From: Actinomycetota bacterium | GTDB taxonomy: Bacteria; Actinomycetota; Actinomycetes; Streptosporangiales; Streptosporangiaceae | Direction of reading: 5' to 3' | NCBI GenBank assembly: GCA_021324595.1 | Contig: JAJPIV010000110.1 | Span: 1 to 34,014 of the forward strand | DNA length: 34,014 nucleotides | Shown here: in pieces, positions 1-9,246 of the stretch | How positions within the stretch are numbered: the first letter of the stretch is position 1 | Layout: each line of letters begins with the position of its first letter | The notes under the pieces: model-generated | What the model saw: only the letters and a program-made list of their open reading frames with translations | The model's database searches: none | Told to the model about the DNA's origin: nothing | Position numbers and translations under genes: made by a program

Positions 1-1
1 C

Positions 2-589
2 CCGTTCCTGGCCTTCGTCCAGGTGATCGTCTACACCGGCGCCGTCCTCATGCTGTTCCTGTTCGTCATGATGATCGTCGGGATCAGCGCGGCGGACTCG
101 ATGACCGAGACGATCCGCGGCCAGCGGCTGTGGGCCGCGATCGGCGGGATCGCCCTGCTCGTGCTGCTGATCCTGGTCGTCGGCCACGCCGCCATCGGGC
201 CCGCCACGCCGGCCGGCCCGCGCAACTGGGGGCAGAACATCACCGGCCTGGCCCGGCTGATCTTCACCACCTACGTGTTCCCGTTCGAGGCGACCAGCGC
301 GCTGCTGATCACCGCCGCGCTCGGCGCGATGGTCCTCGCCCACCGGGAGCGGACCCGGCCGCGGCCGACCCAGCGGACGCTGTCCCGGATGCGGATGGCC
401 GGCGGGCACCCGGCCCCGCTGCCCGGGCCGGGCACGTTCGCCCGGCGGAACGCGGTCGACACCCCGGCGCTGCTGCCCGACGGCTCGCAGCTGCCGGTGA
501 GCGGGGCGCCTCGGCGGCGCGAGCTGGTGCCCGGGGGCCGGGACGAGCCCGAGCCCGGGGGCCGGGACGAGCCCGAGGAGGAGCGGTGA
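2..589 (+). CDS. nuoJ: NADH-quinone oxidoreductase subunit J (5' end outside window)
   Basis: Membrane subunit of respiratory complex I, which couples NADH oxidation and menaquinone reduction to proton export. The frame is already open at the left edge; the first residues visible, [20 protein letters not shown], are the conserved third-helix signature of NuoJ, so the true start lies upstream. Two further hydrophobic segments follow. After about residue 115 the chain becomes a polar, Pro/Arg/Glu-rich cytoplasmic tail that is longer than in enterobacterial NuoJ and carries two perfect copies of PGGRDEPE (530-577). The stop overlaps the GTG start of nuoK (GTGA), so translation is probably coupled. 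Confidence 0.95.
   Translation, partial: PFLAFVQVIVYTGAVLMLFLFVMMIVGISAADSMTETIRGQRLWAAIGGIALLVLLILVVGHAAIGPATPAGPRNWGQNITGLARLIFTTYVFPFEATSALLITAALGAMVLAHRERTRPRPTQRTLSRMRMAGGHPAPLPGPGTFARRNAVDTPALLPDGSQLPVSGAPRRRELVPGGRDEPEPGGRDEPEEER
530..577 (+). repeat. 24-bp tandem duplication in nuoJ tail
   Basis: Two perfect adjacent 24-bp copies (530-553 and 554-577) encode the octapeptide PGGRDEPE twice in the hydrophilic C-terminal tail of NuoJ. It is in frame and leaves the reading frame intact. A tail of this composition is unlikely to matter for proton pumping; the duplication looks like recent slippage in a tolerant region. Confidence 0.9.
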
Positions 590-888
590 TCAGCCCCGCC
601 GACTACGTCGCCCTCGCCGCGATCCTGTTCGTCATCGGCGGCGTCGGCGTGCTGATCCGCAGGAACGCGCTCGTCGTCTTCATGTGCATCGAGCTCATGC
701 TCAACGCGGTCAACCTGGCGTTCATCGCCTTCGCCAGGCTCCACGGCGGCCTCGACGGCCAGGTCATCGCGTTCTTCGTGATGGTGGTCGCGGCCGCCGA
801 GGTGGTGGTCGGGCTGGCGATCCTGACCGCGATCTTCCGGTCCCGCAGGTCGGCGTCGGTGGACGACGCCAACCTGCTCAAGTACTGA
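586..888 (+). CDS. nuoK: NADH-quinone oxidoreductase subunit K
   Basis: Small complex I membrane subunit of 100 residues, the normal NuoK length, with three transmembrane helices. The hallmark second helix with the buried glutamate is present ([17 protein letters not shown]), as is the second conserved glutamate in the third helix ([17 protein letters not shown]). The GTG start at 586 overlaps the nuoJ stop. The next gene, nuoL, starts 13 bases after the stop. Confidence 0.97.
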   Translation: MISPADYVALAAILFVIGGVGVLIRRNALVVFMCIELMLNAVNLAFIAFARLHGGLDGQVIAFFVMVVAAAEVVVGLAILTAIFRSRRSASVDDANLLKY

Positions 889-901
889 AGGCAGGCAGAG
901 C

Positions 902-2800
902 ATGACCACCTTGCCGGCCGCCGGCGCGCTGCACGCCGCCTGGCTGCTGCTCGCGCTCCCCTCGGCCGGGGCGGCGATCCTCCTGCTCGGCGGCAGGCGG
1001 ACCGACCGCTGGGGCCACCTGCTCGGGTGCGCGACCACGCTCGCCGCGTTCGCCTACGGCGCGGCCGCGTTCGCCGTCATGCTCGGCTACCCGGCCGCCC
1101 AGCGCGCCCGCGACCTGCGCGTCTTCACCTGGTTCCCGGGCATCGGCCGGCTGAGCGTGGACATCGGGATCCTGCTCGACCCGCTGTCGATCTGCTTCGT
1201 CCTGCTGATCACCGGGGTCGGCTCGCTCATCCTCATCTACGCCATCGGCTACATGGCGGCCGACACCGAGCGGCGCAGGTTCTTCGGGTACATGAACCTG
1301 TTCATCGCCGCGATGCTGCTGCTGGTGATCTCCGACAACTACGTGGGCCTGTACATCGGCTGGGAGGGCGTGGGCCTGGCCTCCTACCTGCTGATCGGCT
1401 TCTGGCAGTTCCGGCCGGCCGCCGCGGTGGCGGCGAAGAAGGCGTTCGTGGCCAACCGGGTCGGTGACTTCGGGCTCACGCTGGCGATCTTCCTGATGTT
1501 CGCGAACGTCGGCTCGGTCAGCTTCACCGGGGTGTTCGGCGCGATCGGGACCGCGGGCCGCGGCACGGTCACCGCGATCGGCCTGCTGCTGCTGCTCGGC
1601 GCGTGCGGCAAGTCCGCGCAGCTGCCCCTCCAGTCCTGGCTGCTCGACGCGATGGAGGGCCCGACGCCGGTCTCGGCCCTGATCCACGCGGCGACGATGG
1701 TGACCGCCGGGGTCTACCTGATCGTCCGGTCGGCGCCCATCTTCAACCTCTCGGCGGACGCGCGCCTGCTGGTCACCATCGTCGGCGCGGCCACCCTGCT
1801 GTTCGGCGCGATCATCGGGTGCGCGAAGGACGACATCAAGAAGGCCCTCGCCGGGTCGACGATGAGCCAGATCGGCTACATGATGCTCGCCGCCGGCCTG
1901 GGCCCGGCCGGCTACGCGCTCGCGATCGCGCACCTGCTCTCGCACGGGTTCTTCAAGGCCGGCCTGTTCCTCGGCGCGGGGTCGGTCAAGCACGAGATGA
2001 ACGACGAGGTCGACATGCGCCGCTTCGGCGGGCTGCGCGCGGTCATGCAGGTCACCTTCGTCACGTTCGGCCTCGGCTACCTGGCCATCATCGGCGTGCC
2101 GCCGCTGTCGGGCTACTTCACCAAGGACCCGATCATCGAGGCGTGCTTCGCCAAGGGCGGCGTCTCCGGCGCGCTGCTCGGGACCGCCGCGCTGATCGGC
2201 GCCGGGATCACCGCGTTCTACATGACCCGGGTGATGATGATGACGTTCGCCGGGAGCCCGCGCTGGCCCGACGACGCCCACCCGCACGAAACACCCCCGG
2301 TGATGACCTCGCCGATGGTCGTGCTGGCGATCGGGTCGGCCGGGGCGGGGGCGTTCCTGATGCTGTCCAACCGGCTGGTCGGCTTCCTGCGGCCGGTGGT
2401 GGGGACGCCGCCGCTGGCCTACGCGATCGTCTCGCCGGCCAGCGTCGGCACGCTGGCCCTGGTCCTCGCGGGCATCGGGCTCGGCTGGGCGATGTACCGG
2501 CGCGGGGTGCCGGCCGTCGCGCCTCGCGGCAGCGCGGTGACCGTCGCCGCGCGCAAGGACCTGTACGGCGACGCGTTCAACGAGTCGGTGCTGATGCGCC
2601 CCGGCCAGTGGCTCACCCGGCTGTCGGTCTACTTCGACAACCGGGGCATCGACGGGCTGGTCAACACCATCGCCGCGGCGATGGGCGGCGGCTCGGGCCG
2701 GATGCGGCGGGTGCAGACCGGCTTCGTCCGCTCGTACGCGCTGTCGATGCTGGTCGGCGCCGTGCTCCTGCTCGGCGTCCTGCTGCTGGTCAGGCTCTAG
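902..2800 (+). CDS. nuoL: NADH-quinone oxidoreductase subunit L
   Basis: Large antiporter-like subunit of complex I, 632 residues, forming the distal proton channel and the lateral helix. Signatures include [16 protein letters not shown] (conserved channel glutamate), [20 protein letters not shown] followed by [17 protein letters not shown], and the [19 protein letters not shown] segment with the key lysine and histidines. The ATG at 902 is the only sensible start: it lies 13 bases after nuoK and opens directly into the first hydrophobic helix. A C-terminal long amphipathic stretch ends in a final helix near residues 610-630. Confidence 0.97.
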   Translation: MTTLPAAGALHAAWLLLALPSAGAAILLLGGRRTDRWGHLLGCATTLAAFAYGAAAFAVMLGYPAAQRARDLRVFTWFPGIGRLSVDIGILLDPLSICFVLLITGVGSLILIYAIGYMAADTERRRFFGYMNLFIAAMLLLVISDNYVGLYIGWEGVGLASYLLIGFWQFRPAAAVAAKKAFVANRVGDFGLTLAIFLMFANVGSVSFTGVFGAIGTAGRGTVTAIGLLLLLGACGKSAQLPLQSWLLDAMEGPTPVSALIHAATMVTAGVYLIVRSAPIFNLSADARLLVTIVGAATLLFGAIIGCAKDDIKKALAGSTMSQIGYMMLAAGLGPAGYALAIAHLLSHGFFKAGLFLGAGSVKHEMNDEVDMRRFGGLRAVMQVTFVTFGLGYLAIIGVPPLSGYFTKDPIIEACFAKGGVSGALLGTAALIGAGITAFYMTRVMMMTFAGSPRWPDDAHPHETPPVMTSPMVVLAIGSAGAGAFLMLSNRLVGFLRPVVGTPPLAYAIVSPASVGTLALVLAGIGLGWAMYRRGVPAVAPRGSAVTVAARKDLYGDAFNESVLMRPGQWLTRLSVYFDNRGIDGLVNTIAAAMGGGSGRMRRVQTGFVRSYALSMLVGAVLLLGVLLLVRL

Positions 2801-2816
2801 GAGCGGTGAGGCGATC

Positions 2817-4421
2817 ATGAGCACTTTCCCCTGGCTGACCGTGGCGGGCGCCCTGCCCCTGGCCGGGGCGGCCGTGATCTGCTTCGTGCCCGGGGCGGCG
2901 GCGCCGGGCGGCGAGGCGGACCGGGCACGGCGCGACCAGTTCGTCAAGTGGACCGCGCTGGTCGCCACGCTGGCCGCGCTCGGGGTCACCGGCGCGATGG
3001 CGGCGGCGTTCGACCCGGGCGGGCCGCGGTTCCAGTTCACCCAGACGTACTCGTGGATCCCGCAGTTCGGCATCCACTACGCGGTGGGGGTGGACGGCAT
3101 CGCGCTCGTGCTGATCGTGATGACGGCGATCCTGATGCCGGTCGTCGTGCTCGCCTCCTGGTGGGATGCCGAGGGGCGGGGGAACCCGGCGGGGGAGCAG
3201 CCGCCCAAGCGGAGCGTGAAGACCTACTTCGCGCTGCTGCTGGTGCTGGAGACCATGATGATCGGGGTCTTCGCGGCCACCGACGTGTTCCTGTTCTACG
3301 TGTTCTTCGAGGCGATGCTCGTCCCGATGTACTTCATGATCGGCAGCTACGGGGTCGGGCAGCGCCAGTACGCGGCCGTGAAGTTCCTGCTGTACAGCCT
3401 GCTGGGCGGGCTGCTGATGCTGGTGGCGGTGATCGCGCTCTACGTGTACTCGGCGGCCGGCGGCCGGGCCGGCACGTTCCTGTTCCTCCCCCTCACCCAC
3501 CTGGCGCTCAGCGCGACCGCGCAGCGGTGGCTGTTCGCAGGCTTCTTCGTCGCGTTCGCGATCAAGGCTCCGCTCTGGCCGTTCCACACCTGGCTGCCCG
3601 ACGCCGCCGCGTCCGCGCAGCCGGGCGCCGCGGTGCTGCTGGTCGGCGTGCTCGACAAGGTCGGCACGTTCGGGATGATCCGGTACTGCCTGGAGCTGTT
3701 CCCCGCGGCGGCGCACTGGTTCGGCCCGCTGGCGATCACGCTCTCGGTGATCGGGGTCGTCTACGGCGCGGTGGTCGCGATCGGCCAGCGCGACCTCAAG
3801 CGGCTGATCGCCTACACCTCGGTCTCCCACTTCGGCCTGATCACGCTGGGCATCTTCGCGATGACCAGCCAGGGCCAGGTGGGCGCCACGTTCTATATGG
3901 TCAACCACGGCTTCGCGACCGGGGCGCTGTTCCTGATCGTCGGGTTCATGATCGCCCGCCGGCGCAGCCAGCAGATCGCCGACTACGGTGGCGTGCAGAA
4001 GGTCGCTCCGGTGCTCGCCGGGCTGTTCCTGGTGGCGAGCCTGGCCGGGCTCGCCCTCCCCGGGCTGTCCACCTTCGCCAGCGAGTTCCTCGTGCTGATC
4101 GGCACGTTCACCCGGTATGAGGCCGCGGCGGCGCTGGCCACCACCGGGATCATCCTCGCCGCGATCTACATGCTCTGGATGTACCAGCGGACCATGACCG
4201 GCCCCGTCCGGCCGGAGGTCGCGGGCATGCGCGACCTGCGGCCCCGCGAGCTGTGGGCGGTCGGCCCGCTGATCGCGCTGATCATCGTGCTCGGCGTCTA
4301 CCCGCGGCCGGTGATCGACCTGATCGGCCCGGCGGTCCGCCAGACGCTCGTCACCGTCCACGCCACCGACCCGGTGCCACCGCATCCGGCGGTGGCCGGG
4401 CAGAACAGGAGCACCCCGTGA
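2817..4421 (+). CDS. nuoM: NADH-quinone oxidoreductase subunit M
   Basis: Second antiporter-like proton-pumping subunit, 534 residues. The channel glutamate sits in FFEAMLVPMYFMIGSYG, and the central lysine region reads KAPLWPFHTWLPDAAAS with a downstream GVLDKVGTFGMIRYCL, which is the actinobacterial form. ATG at 2817 follows a GGTGAGG ribosome site. The last codons overlap the GTG start of nuoN. About 14 hydrophobic helices are visible, as expected for the family. Confidence 0.97.
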   Translation: MSTFPWLTVAGALPLAGAAVICFVPGAAAPGGEADRARRDQFVKWTALVATLAALGVTGAMAAAFDPGGPRFQFTQTYSWIPQFGIHYAVGVDGIALVLIVMTAILMPVVVLASWWDAEGRGNPAGEQPPKRSVKTYFALLLVLETMMIGVFAATDVFLFYVFFEAMLVPMYFMIGSYGVGQRQYAAVKFLLYSLLGGLLMLVAVIALYVYSAAGGRAGTFLFLPLTHLALSATAQRWLFAGFFVAFAIKAPLWPFHTWLPDAAASAQPGAAVLLVGVLDKVGTFGMIRYCLELFPAAAHWFGPLAITLSVIGVVYGAVVAIGQRDLKRLIAYTSVSHFGLITLGIFAMTSQGQVGATFYMVNHGFATGALFLIVGFMIARRRSQQIADYGGVQKVAPVLAGLFLVASLAGLALPGLSTFASEFLVLIGTFTRYEAAAALATTGIILAAIYMLWMYQRTMTGPVRPEVAGMRDLRPRELWAVGPLIALIIVLGVYPRPVIDLIGPAVRQTLVTVHATDPVPPHPAVAGQNRSTP

Positions 4422-6004
4422 CCGGGACCCTCGCCGTGCTCGCCCCGGCCATCCCGGCGCCGCGGATCGAGTACGCGCAGCTGTCGCCGCTGCTGCTGGT
4501 CTTCGGCGCCGCCGTGGCCGGCGTGCTCGTCGAGGCGTTCGCCCCCCGCCCGCTGCGCCGGGCACTGCACCTGCCGGTCGCGTTCGGCGGCCTGGCCGGC
4601 GCCTTCGCGCTCACCGTCGCCGTCGCGGTGGCCAGCCCGGTCTTCTCCGGCGGCCGGCCCGGCGACATCGCGGCCGTCGGCGCGGTCGCCGTGGACCTGC
4701 CCACGCTGTTCATCCAGGGCACGATCGAGCTGCTCGCGCTGATCAGCGTGCTGGTGATCGCCGAGTCCAGCCACGAGGTGAGCGCGTTCGCCGCCCAGGC
4801 CGCGGCGGTCCCCGGCAGCAGCGCCGAGCGGGAGAGCCTGGCCGCGGGGATCAGCCACACCGAGGTCTACCCGCTCACCTTGTTCGCGGTCGGCGGGATG
4901 CTGCTGTTCCCGGCCAGCAACGACCTGGTCACGATGTTCGTCGCGCTCGAGGTGCTGTCGCTGCCGCTGTACCTGCTCAGCGGCCTGGCGCGCAGGCGCC
5001 GCCTGCTGTCGCAGGAGGCGGCGATGAAGTACTTCCTGCTGGGGGCGTTCTCCTCGGCGTTCTTCCTGTTCGGCATCGCGATGCTGTACGGGTTCTCCGG
5101 CTCGGTGCGGCTGTCGGCGATCGCCGCCGCGGCATCGGGGAACACCTCCGGCGGGGTGCTGCTGTACTCCGGGATCGCGCTGCTCGGCGTCGGCCTGCTG
5201 TTCAAGATCGGCGCGGTGCCGTTCCAGGCGTGGAAGCCCGACGTCTACCAGGGCGCCCCCACCCCGGTGACCGCGTTGATGGCCTCGTGCACGCTGGCCA
5301 GCGCGTTCGGCGCCGTGCTGCGCGTCTTCTACGTCGCGTTCGGCCAGCTCACCTGGGACTGGCGGCCTGCGATGTGGGCGGTGGCGATCGTCACCATGCT
5401 CGGCGGGTCGATCATCGCGGTCACCCAGACCGACGTGAAGCGGCTGCTCGCCTACTCCTCGATCGCGCAGGCCGGCTACCTGCTGACGGGAGTGGTCGCG
5501 GCCAGCCCGGCCGGGCTGGCCGGCACGATGTTCTACCTCGCCGCCTACGGCGCGACGATCGTCGGCGCGTTCGCCGTGGTCACGCTGGTCCAGGGGCACG
5601 GCGGCGAGGCGGCCCACCTGTCGAGCTGGGCCGGCCTGGGCAAGCGGTCGCCGCTGGTCGCCGGGGTGTTCGCGTTCTTCCTGATCGCGCTCGCCGGCAT
5701 CCCGCTGACGAGCGGGTTCATGGGCAAGTTCGCGGTGTTCCAGGCGGCGATCTCCGGCGGCGCGACCCCGTTGGTCATCGTCGGCGCGATCAGCAGCGCC
5801 ATTCTCGCTTTCCCCTACGTCCGGGTTATCGTGCTGATGTTCTTCAGCGAGCCGCCGCAGGACGGCCCGGTGGTGGTCCGTCCCAGCGGGTTCACGACGA
5901 CCGCCGTGAGCGTCGGCGCGCTGGTGACGCTGGTGCTCGGCGTCGTGCCCGAGCCGCTGCTGCGGCTGGCGCACGACGCGGCCGCCCGCCTGTTCGTGGG
6001 CTGA
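4418..6004 (+). CDS. nuoN: NADH-quinone oxidoreductase subunit N
   Basis: Third antiporter-like subunit of complex I, 528 residues. Signatures are the ALEVLSLPLYLLSGLARR region with its channel glutamate, AMKYFLLGAFSSAFFLFGI and KIGAVPFQAWKPDVYQGAPT. The frame is open further upstream, but the GTG at 4418 overlaps the nuoM stop (GTGA), and upstream codons lie inside nuoM and give no hydrophobic or conserved sequence, so 4418 is preferred. It closes the complex I gene set; the polyprenyl synthase starts 15 bases later. Confidence 0.96.
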   Translation: MTGTLAVLAPAIPAPRIEYAQLSPLLLVFGAAVAGVLVEAFAPRPLRRALHLPVAFGGLAGAFALTVAVAVASPVFSGGRPGDIAAVGAVAVDLPTLFIQGTIELLALISVLVIAESSHEVSAFAAQAAAVPGSSAERESLAAGISHTEVYPLTLFAVGGMLLFPASNDLVTMFVALEVLSLPLYLLSGLARRRRLLSQEAAMKYFLLGAFSSAFFLFGIAMLYGFSGSVRLSAIAAAASGNTSGGVLLYSGIALLGVGLLFKIGAVPFQAWKPDVYQGAPTPVTALMASCTLASAFGAVLRVFYVAFGQLTWDWRPAMWAVAIVTMLGGSIIAVTQTDVKRLLAYSSIAQAGYLLTGVVAASPAGLAGTMFYLAAYGATIVGAFAVVTLVQGHGGEAAHLSSWAGLGKRSPLVAGVFAFFLIALAGIPLTSGFMGKFAVFQAAISGGATPLVIVGAISSAILAFPYVRVIVLMFFSEPPQDGPVVVRPSGFTTTAVSVGALVTLVLGVVPEPLLRLAHDAAARLFVG

Positions 6005-6019
6005 CCAAGGGAGAGTGCG

Positions 6020-7018
6020 GTGATCGCCACGGTGCCCGTGGAGCTTCCCGACGCGGTGCTCGCCGCCGACGTGGCGGGCGGGCTGGCCAGGGTCGAGGAG
6101 GAGCTGAGGCGGTCCGTCCGGGCGCGGCACGACCTGCTCGACCAGACCTCCGCCCACCTGCTGAAGGCCGGCGGCAAGCGGTTCCGCGCCACGCTCGTGC
6201 TGCTGGCCGCGCAGTTCGGCAACCCGAGGGACGAGCGGATCGTCCCCGCGGCCGTGGCGATCGAGCTGACCCACCTGGCCACGCTCTACCACGACGACGT
6301 GATGGACGAGGCCGATGTCCGGCGCGGCTCGGCGAGCGCGAACTCCCGGTGGGGGAACTCCGTGGCGATCCTCACCGGGGACTTCCTGTTCGCCTGCGCC
6401 TCCCGCATCCTGGCCGACCTGGGCCCGGAGGCGGTCCGGCTCCAGGCGGAGACCTTCTGCCGGCTGGTGAGCGGCCAGATCGACGAGACCATCGGCCCGC
6501 GGCTCGGCCAGGACGCGCTCGACCACTACATGGGCGTGATCACCGACAAGACCGCGTCGCTGATCGCGACCAGCGGCCAGTTCGGCGCCATGTTCTCCGG
6601 CGCCCCGGCCGACGTGGCGGGGAGGCTGGCGCCGGCCTGCGCGGCGATCGGCGTGGCCTGGCAGCTGTCCGACGACATCCTCGACGTGATGAGCGAGGCG
6701 CACCAGTCCGGTAAGACCCCCGGCACCGACCTGCGCGAGGGCATCCGCACGCTGCCGGTGCTGCACGCGCTGCGCGCGGCCGAGCTGCCCGCCGACGCGC
6801 GCCTGGTCGAGCTGCTCACCGGGGACTCACTGGCCGACCCCCGCCTGCACGCGGAGGCGCTGGAGCTGCTGCGCGGGCACCGCGCCATGGACCTCGCCCG
6901 CGCCGACCTGCGCCGGTGGGCCGACCGCGCCCGGGCGCAGATCGCCGGGTTGCCCCGGGTGCCCGCCCGGGGCGCCTTCGAGGGGCTGTGCGACTTCGTC
7001 GTGGAGCGCACCGGCTGA
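6020..7018 (+). CDS. Long-chain polyprenyl diphosphate synthase
   Basis: Trans-isoprenyl diphosphate synthase, 332 residues, condensing isopentenyl diphosphate units onto an allylic primer. The first aspartate-rich motif DDVMD (92-96) and second motif DDILD (218-222) that bind Mg2+-diphosphate are intact, as are GGKRFR (51-56) and Q/D residues around QLSDDILD. The GTG start follows GGGAGAG. In actinobacteria this gene commonly sits at the end of the nuo operon and is thought to make the menaquinone side chain; that is a sensible link to a menaquinone-reducing complex I. Chain length cannot be read from the sequence with certainty. Confidence 0.93.
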   Translation: MIATVPVELPDAVLAADVAGGLARVEEELRRSVRARHDLLDQTSAHLLKAGGKRFRATLVLLAAQFGNPRDERIVPAAVAIELTHLATLYHDDVMDEADVRRGSASANSRWGNSVAILTGDFLFACASRILADLGPEAVRLQAETFCRLVSGQIDETIGPRLGQDALDHYMGVITDKTASLIATSGQFGAMFSGAPADVAGRLAPACAAIGVAWQLSDDILDVMSEAHQSGKTPGTDLREGIRTLPVLHALRAAELPADARLVELLTGDSLADPRLHAEALELLRGHRAMDLARADLRRWADRARAQIAGLPRVPARGAFEGLCDFVVERTG

Positions 7019-7021
7019 CCG

Positions 7022-7045
7022 GGGGCCGGCCGCGCTTGCGGCCCC
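7022..7045 (+). terminator. Candidate terminator after the nuo operon
   Basis: Just after the polyprenyl synthase stop there is a hairpin GGCCGC-GCTT-GCGGCC (7028-7043), which can alternatively pair as GGGGCC (7022-7027) with GGCCCC (7040-7045). There is no T run, which is usual for actinomycete terminators. More short GC palindromes follow up to about 7080. Confidence 0.4.
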
Positions 7046-7152
7046 GCGCGGGCGGTCCGGCACGGCCCGCGGGCGGCCGGGAATGCCGGCGCCGGCGGCC
7101 GTGCTGGAATCTGGGCGAGGCTCACCTTCTGGGCCGGGACCGGGGAGGCGAC

Positions 7153-7797
7153 ATGCTGGGCACGGACAAGACGACGATGATCACGCCGCAGCGGGCGCTG
7201 CCTGGCCGGGCCGAGCCGGTGCCGGTGCCCGCCAGGCACGAGGTGCTCGGCTCGCCGCTCGCCCCGCCCTACCCGCCGGGCACCGAGGTCGCCGAGTTCG
7301 CGCTCGGCTGCTTCTGGGGCGCCGAGCGGCGGTTCTGGCAGCTCCCCGGGGTGGTCACGACCGCGGCGGGCTACGCGGGGGGCTTCACGCCCAACCCGAC
7401 CTACGAGGAGGTCTGCACCGGCCGGACCGGGCACGCCGAGACCGTCCGGGTGGTCTTCGACCCGGCCCGGATCTCCTACGCCGGCCTGCTGCGCGTGTTC
7501 TGGGAGTCGCACGACCCGACCCAGGGGATGCGGCAGGGGGGCGACATCGGCACCCAGTACCGGTCGGTGGTGTTCTGGCGGACGCCGGAGCAGCGGGAGG
7601 CCGCCGAGCGGTCCCTGGCCGCCTACCAGGAGCGGCTTCGCGCCGCCGGCCACGGCGTGATCACGACCGAGGTCCGCCCGGCCGGGGATTTCTACTTCGC
7701 CGAGGACTACCACCAGCAGTACCTTCACAAGAACCCGGGCGGATACTGCGGGCTGGGCGGCACCGGGGTGGCCTGCCCGGCCGGCATCGCCGGGTGA
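7153..7797 (+). CDS. msrA: Peptide-methionine (S)-S-oxide reductase
   Basis: Reduces methionine-S-sulfoxide in damaged proteins, a cytosolic repair enzyme. The catalytic motif GCFWG is present with nucleophile Cys53, and resolving cysteines are at the C-terminus (Cys199 and Cys208 in [16 protein letters not shown]). GYAGG, GHAE and the D-x-x-x-QYRS signature are also visible. The ATG at 7153 follows a strong GGGGAGG; it gives 214 residues, typical for actinobacterial MsrA. The frame stays open upstream, but without a ribosome site or conserved residues. Monocistronic by position. Confidence 0.95.
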   Translation: MLGTDKTTMITPQRALPGRAEPVPVPARHEVLGSPLAPPYPPGTEVAEFALGCFWGAERRFWQLPGVVTTAAGYAGGFTPNPTYEEVCTGRTGHAETVRVVFDPARISYAGLLRVFWESHDPTQGMRQGGDIGTQYRSVVFWRTPEQREAAERSLAAYQERLRAAGHGVITTEVRPAGDFYFAEDYHQQYLHKNPGGYCGLGGTGVACPAGIAG

Positions 7798-7833
7798 GGC
7801 AACGGCCCGGCCGCCCCCGCGGGGACAAGCTGT

Positions 7834-7889
7834 GTTCGCCCGTGTTTGGCCCGGCGGTACCGTCCCGTTCGGTTCCGGGGGCCTATGAT
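7834..7889 (+). promoter_or_regulatory. Promoter with PHO-box-like 11-nt repeats upstream of ABC operon
   Basis: A good -10 element TATGAT lies at 7884-7889. Upstream are four 11-nt units starting at 7834 (GTTCGCC), 7845 (TTTGGCC), 7856 (GGTACCG) and 7867 (GTTCGGT). Against the Streptomyces PHO-box unit GTTCACC they match 6, 4, 3 and 4 of 7. The spacing from the first to the fourth unit (33 nt) and from the fourth unit to the -10 (17 nt) nearly equals that of the stronger array at 14853-14907. The -10 is well supported; PhoP binding is inference. Confidence 0.45.
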
Positions 7890-7898
7890 CGGTGCGTC

Positions 7899-7949
7899 AT
7901 GTTCGCCAGGGCGGCCGGCGCGGCTCGGGCCGTTCCGGCCGGCTCTTGA
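7899..7949 (+). CDS. Possible upstream small ORF (16 aa)
   Basis: An ATG lies nine bases after the TATGAT -10 (7884-7889), so a transcript from that promoter would start at or within a few bases of this codon. It encodes MFARAAGAARAVPAGS and stops before the lipoprotein gene. No ribosome site is present, consistent with leaderless translation. No homology is recognised; it may simply be chance. Confidence 0.25.
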   Translation: MFARAAGAARAVPAGS

Positions 7950-7963
7950 CACTCTGATGCCGG

Positions 7964-8010
7964 CTCGACCAGCATGACGGCAATCACGGCTCGCTCGCGT
8001 GCTGGTCGAG
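7964..8010 (+). promoter_or_regulatory. Perfect 11-bp inverted repeat in the ABC operon leader
   Basis: CTCGACCAGCA (7964-7974) is repeated inverted as TGCTGGTCGAG (8000-8010) around a 25-base loop; G-U pairs can extend the stem on both sides. A TTGACA hexamer lies just upstream (7946-7951) but lacks a convincing -10. The hairpin lies about 83 bases before the lipoprotein start. It may be an operator overlapping a second promoter or an RNA structure in the leader. It is not a riboswitch class I recognise. Confidence 0.55.
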
Positions 8011-8093
8011 TGTCTCCCCCACCAGCGTGTCAGCGCCGCGTGCGCGAGCGTGAACCGCGAGTGGCGGGTTTACAGGGAGGGGTCGTGGTAGTC

Positions 8094-9230
8094 ATGAGAC
8101 CGGGTCTGTCCGTGAAGTACGCACTTGCCGGGGTGGCGGTGCTGGCGCTGGCCGCCGCCGGCTGCTCGTCGTCGCCGTCGGGGTCGTCCTCAAGCGACAA
8201 GAAGTGGGCCACCGCCACGTCCGCGGCGGCCGGAGGCGGGATGAGCGCGCTCATCGCCGCCGCCAAGAAGGAGGGAACGCTCAACGTCATCGCGTTGCCG
8301 GCGAACTGGGCGAACTATGGCACGATCATCAAGGACTTCGAGGCCAAGTACGGGATCAAGGTGAACTCGATCGCGCCGGACGACAGCAGCGCGCAGGAGA
8401 TCACCCAGATCCAGCAGAAGAACGGGACCTCGCTGGCGGCCGACGTGCTCGACGTGGGCCTGTCCACCGCGCTGACCTACACCAGCCTGTTCGCCCCCTA
8501 CAAGGTCGCGACCTGGTCGGCGATCCCCGCCGCCCAGAAGGACCCGAGCGGCCTGTGGGTGGAGGACTACGGCGGCTTCATGTCGATCGGGTACAACCCG
8601 AAGAAGGTCGGCACGATCACGTCGGTGAGCCAGCTGCTCGGGCCGAAGTTCAAGAACGCGGTGGCGCTCAACGGCAACCCGACCGAGGCGAACGCGGCGC
8701 TGCAGGGCGTGATGATGGTGAACCTCGCCGAGGGCGGGTCACCGGGCAACATCGCCGACGGCGTGAGCTTCTTCCACCGGCTCAAGGCCGCGGGCAACTT
8801 CAACCCGGTCCAGGCGACCCCGTCCACGATCAAGACCGGCGCGACGCCCGTCGTGATCAACTGGGACTACCTGAACACGCCGTCGGTCGTCGGGCAGACG
8901 CCGGCCACGTGGAAGGTGTTCATCCCGTCCAACGCGGTCCTCGGCGGGTTCTACGCCCAGGCGATCAACAAGAACGCGCCGCACCCGGCCGCGGCCCGGC
9001 TCTGGGAGGAGTTCCTGTACTCGCAGGCGGCGGTCGGCGGGCAGAACCTGTGGCTCGAGGGCGGCGCCCGGCCGGTCGAGCAGGCGGCCATGACCGCGAA
9101 CGGCACCATCAACAAGGCCGCGGCCTCGGCGCTGCCCCCGGTCACCGGCACGCCGGTCTTCCTGAGCCTGGCCCAGAGCAAGGCCGCTGCCGACTACCTC
9201 GCGGCGAACTGGGCCAAGGCGGTCAGCTAG
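8094..9230 (+). CDS. ABC transporter substrate-binding lipoprotein
   Basis: Extracellular solute-binding protein of the Fe3+/polyamine/2-aminoethylphosphonate-like class, 378 residues. It opens with a lipoprotein signal, basic MRPGLSVKY followed by a hydrophobic stretch and the lipobox LAAAGC, then a Ser-rich linker. The mature part begins GMSALIAAAKKEGTLNVIALPANW, typical for family 1/8 binding proteins. The ATG at 8094 is chosen because it gives an exact signal peptide and sits 11 bases after AGGGAGGGG; the frame is open upstream but without such features. First gene of the importer operon. The substrate is not readable from sequence; the downstream phosphoesterase suggests a phosphorus-containing solute. 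Confidence 0.9.
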   Translation: MRPGLSVKYALAGVAVLALAAAGCSSSPSGSSSSDKKWATATSAAAGGGMSALIAAAKKEGTLNVIALPANWANYGTIIKDFEAKYGIKVNSIAPDDSSAQEITQIQQKNGTSLAADVLDVGLSTALTYTSLFAPYKVATWSAIPAAQKDPSGLWVEDYGGFMSIGYNPKKVGTITSVSQLLGPKFKNAVALNGNPTEANAALQGVMMVNLAEGGSPGNIADGVSFFHRLKAAGNFNPVQATPSTIKTGATPVVINWDYLNTPSVVGQTPATWKVFIPSNAVLGGFYAQAINKNAPHPAAARLWEEFLYSQAAVGGQNLWLEGGARPVEQAAMTANGTINKAAASALPPVTGTPVFLSLAQSKAAADYLAANWAKAVS

Positions 9231-9246
9231 CGGGGAACGGCCGCAC

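Noticed and set aside
2790-4565. Long open frames opposite nuoL, nuoM and nuoN
   Set aside because: They are rich in Arg, Gly, Pro and Asp with low-complexity content, have no family motifs, and lie opposite well-supported complex I genes; they result from high GC at codon third positions.
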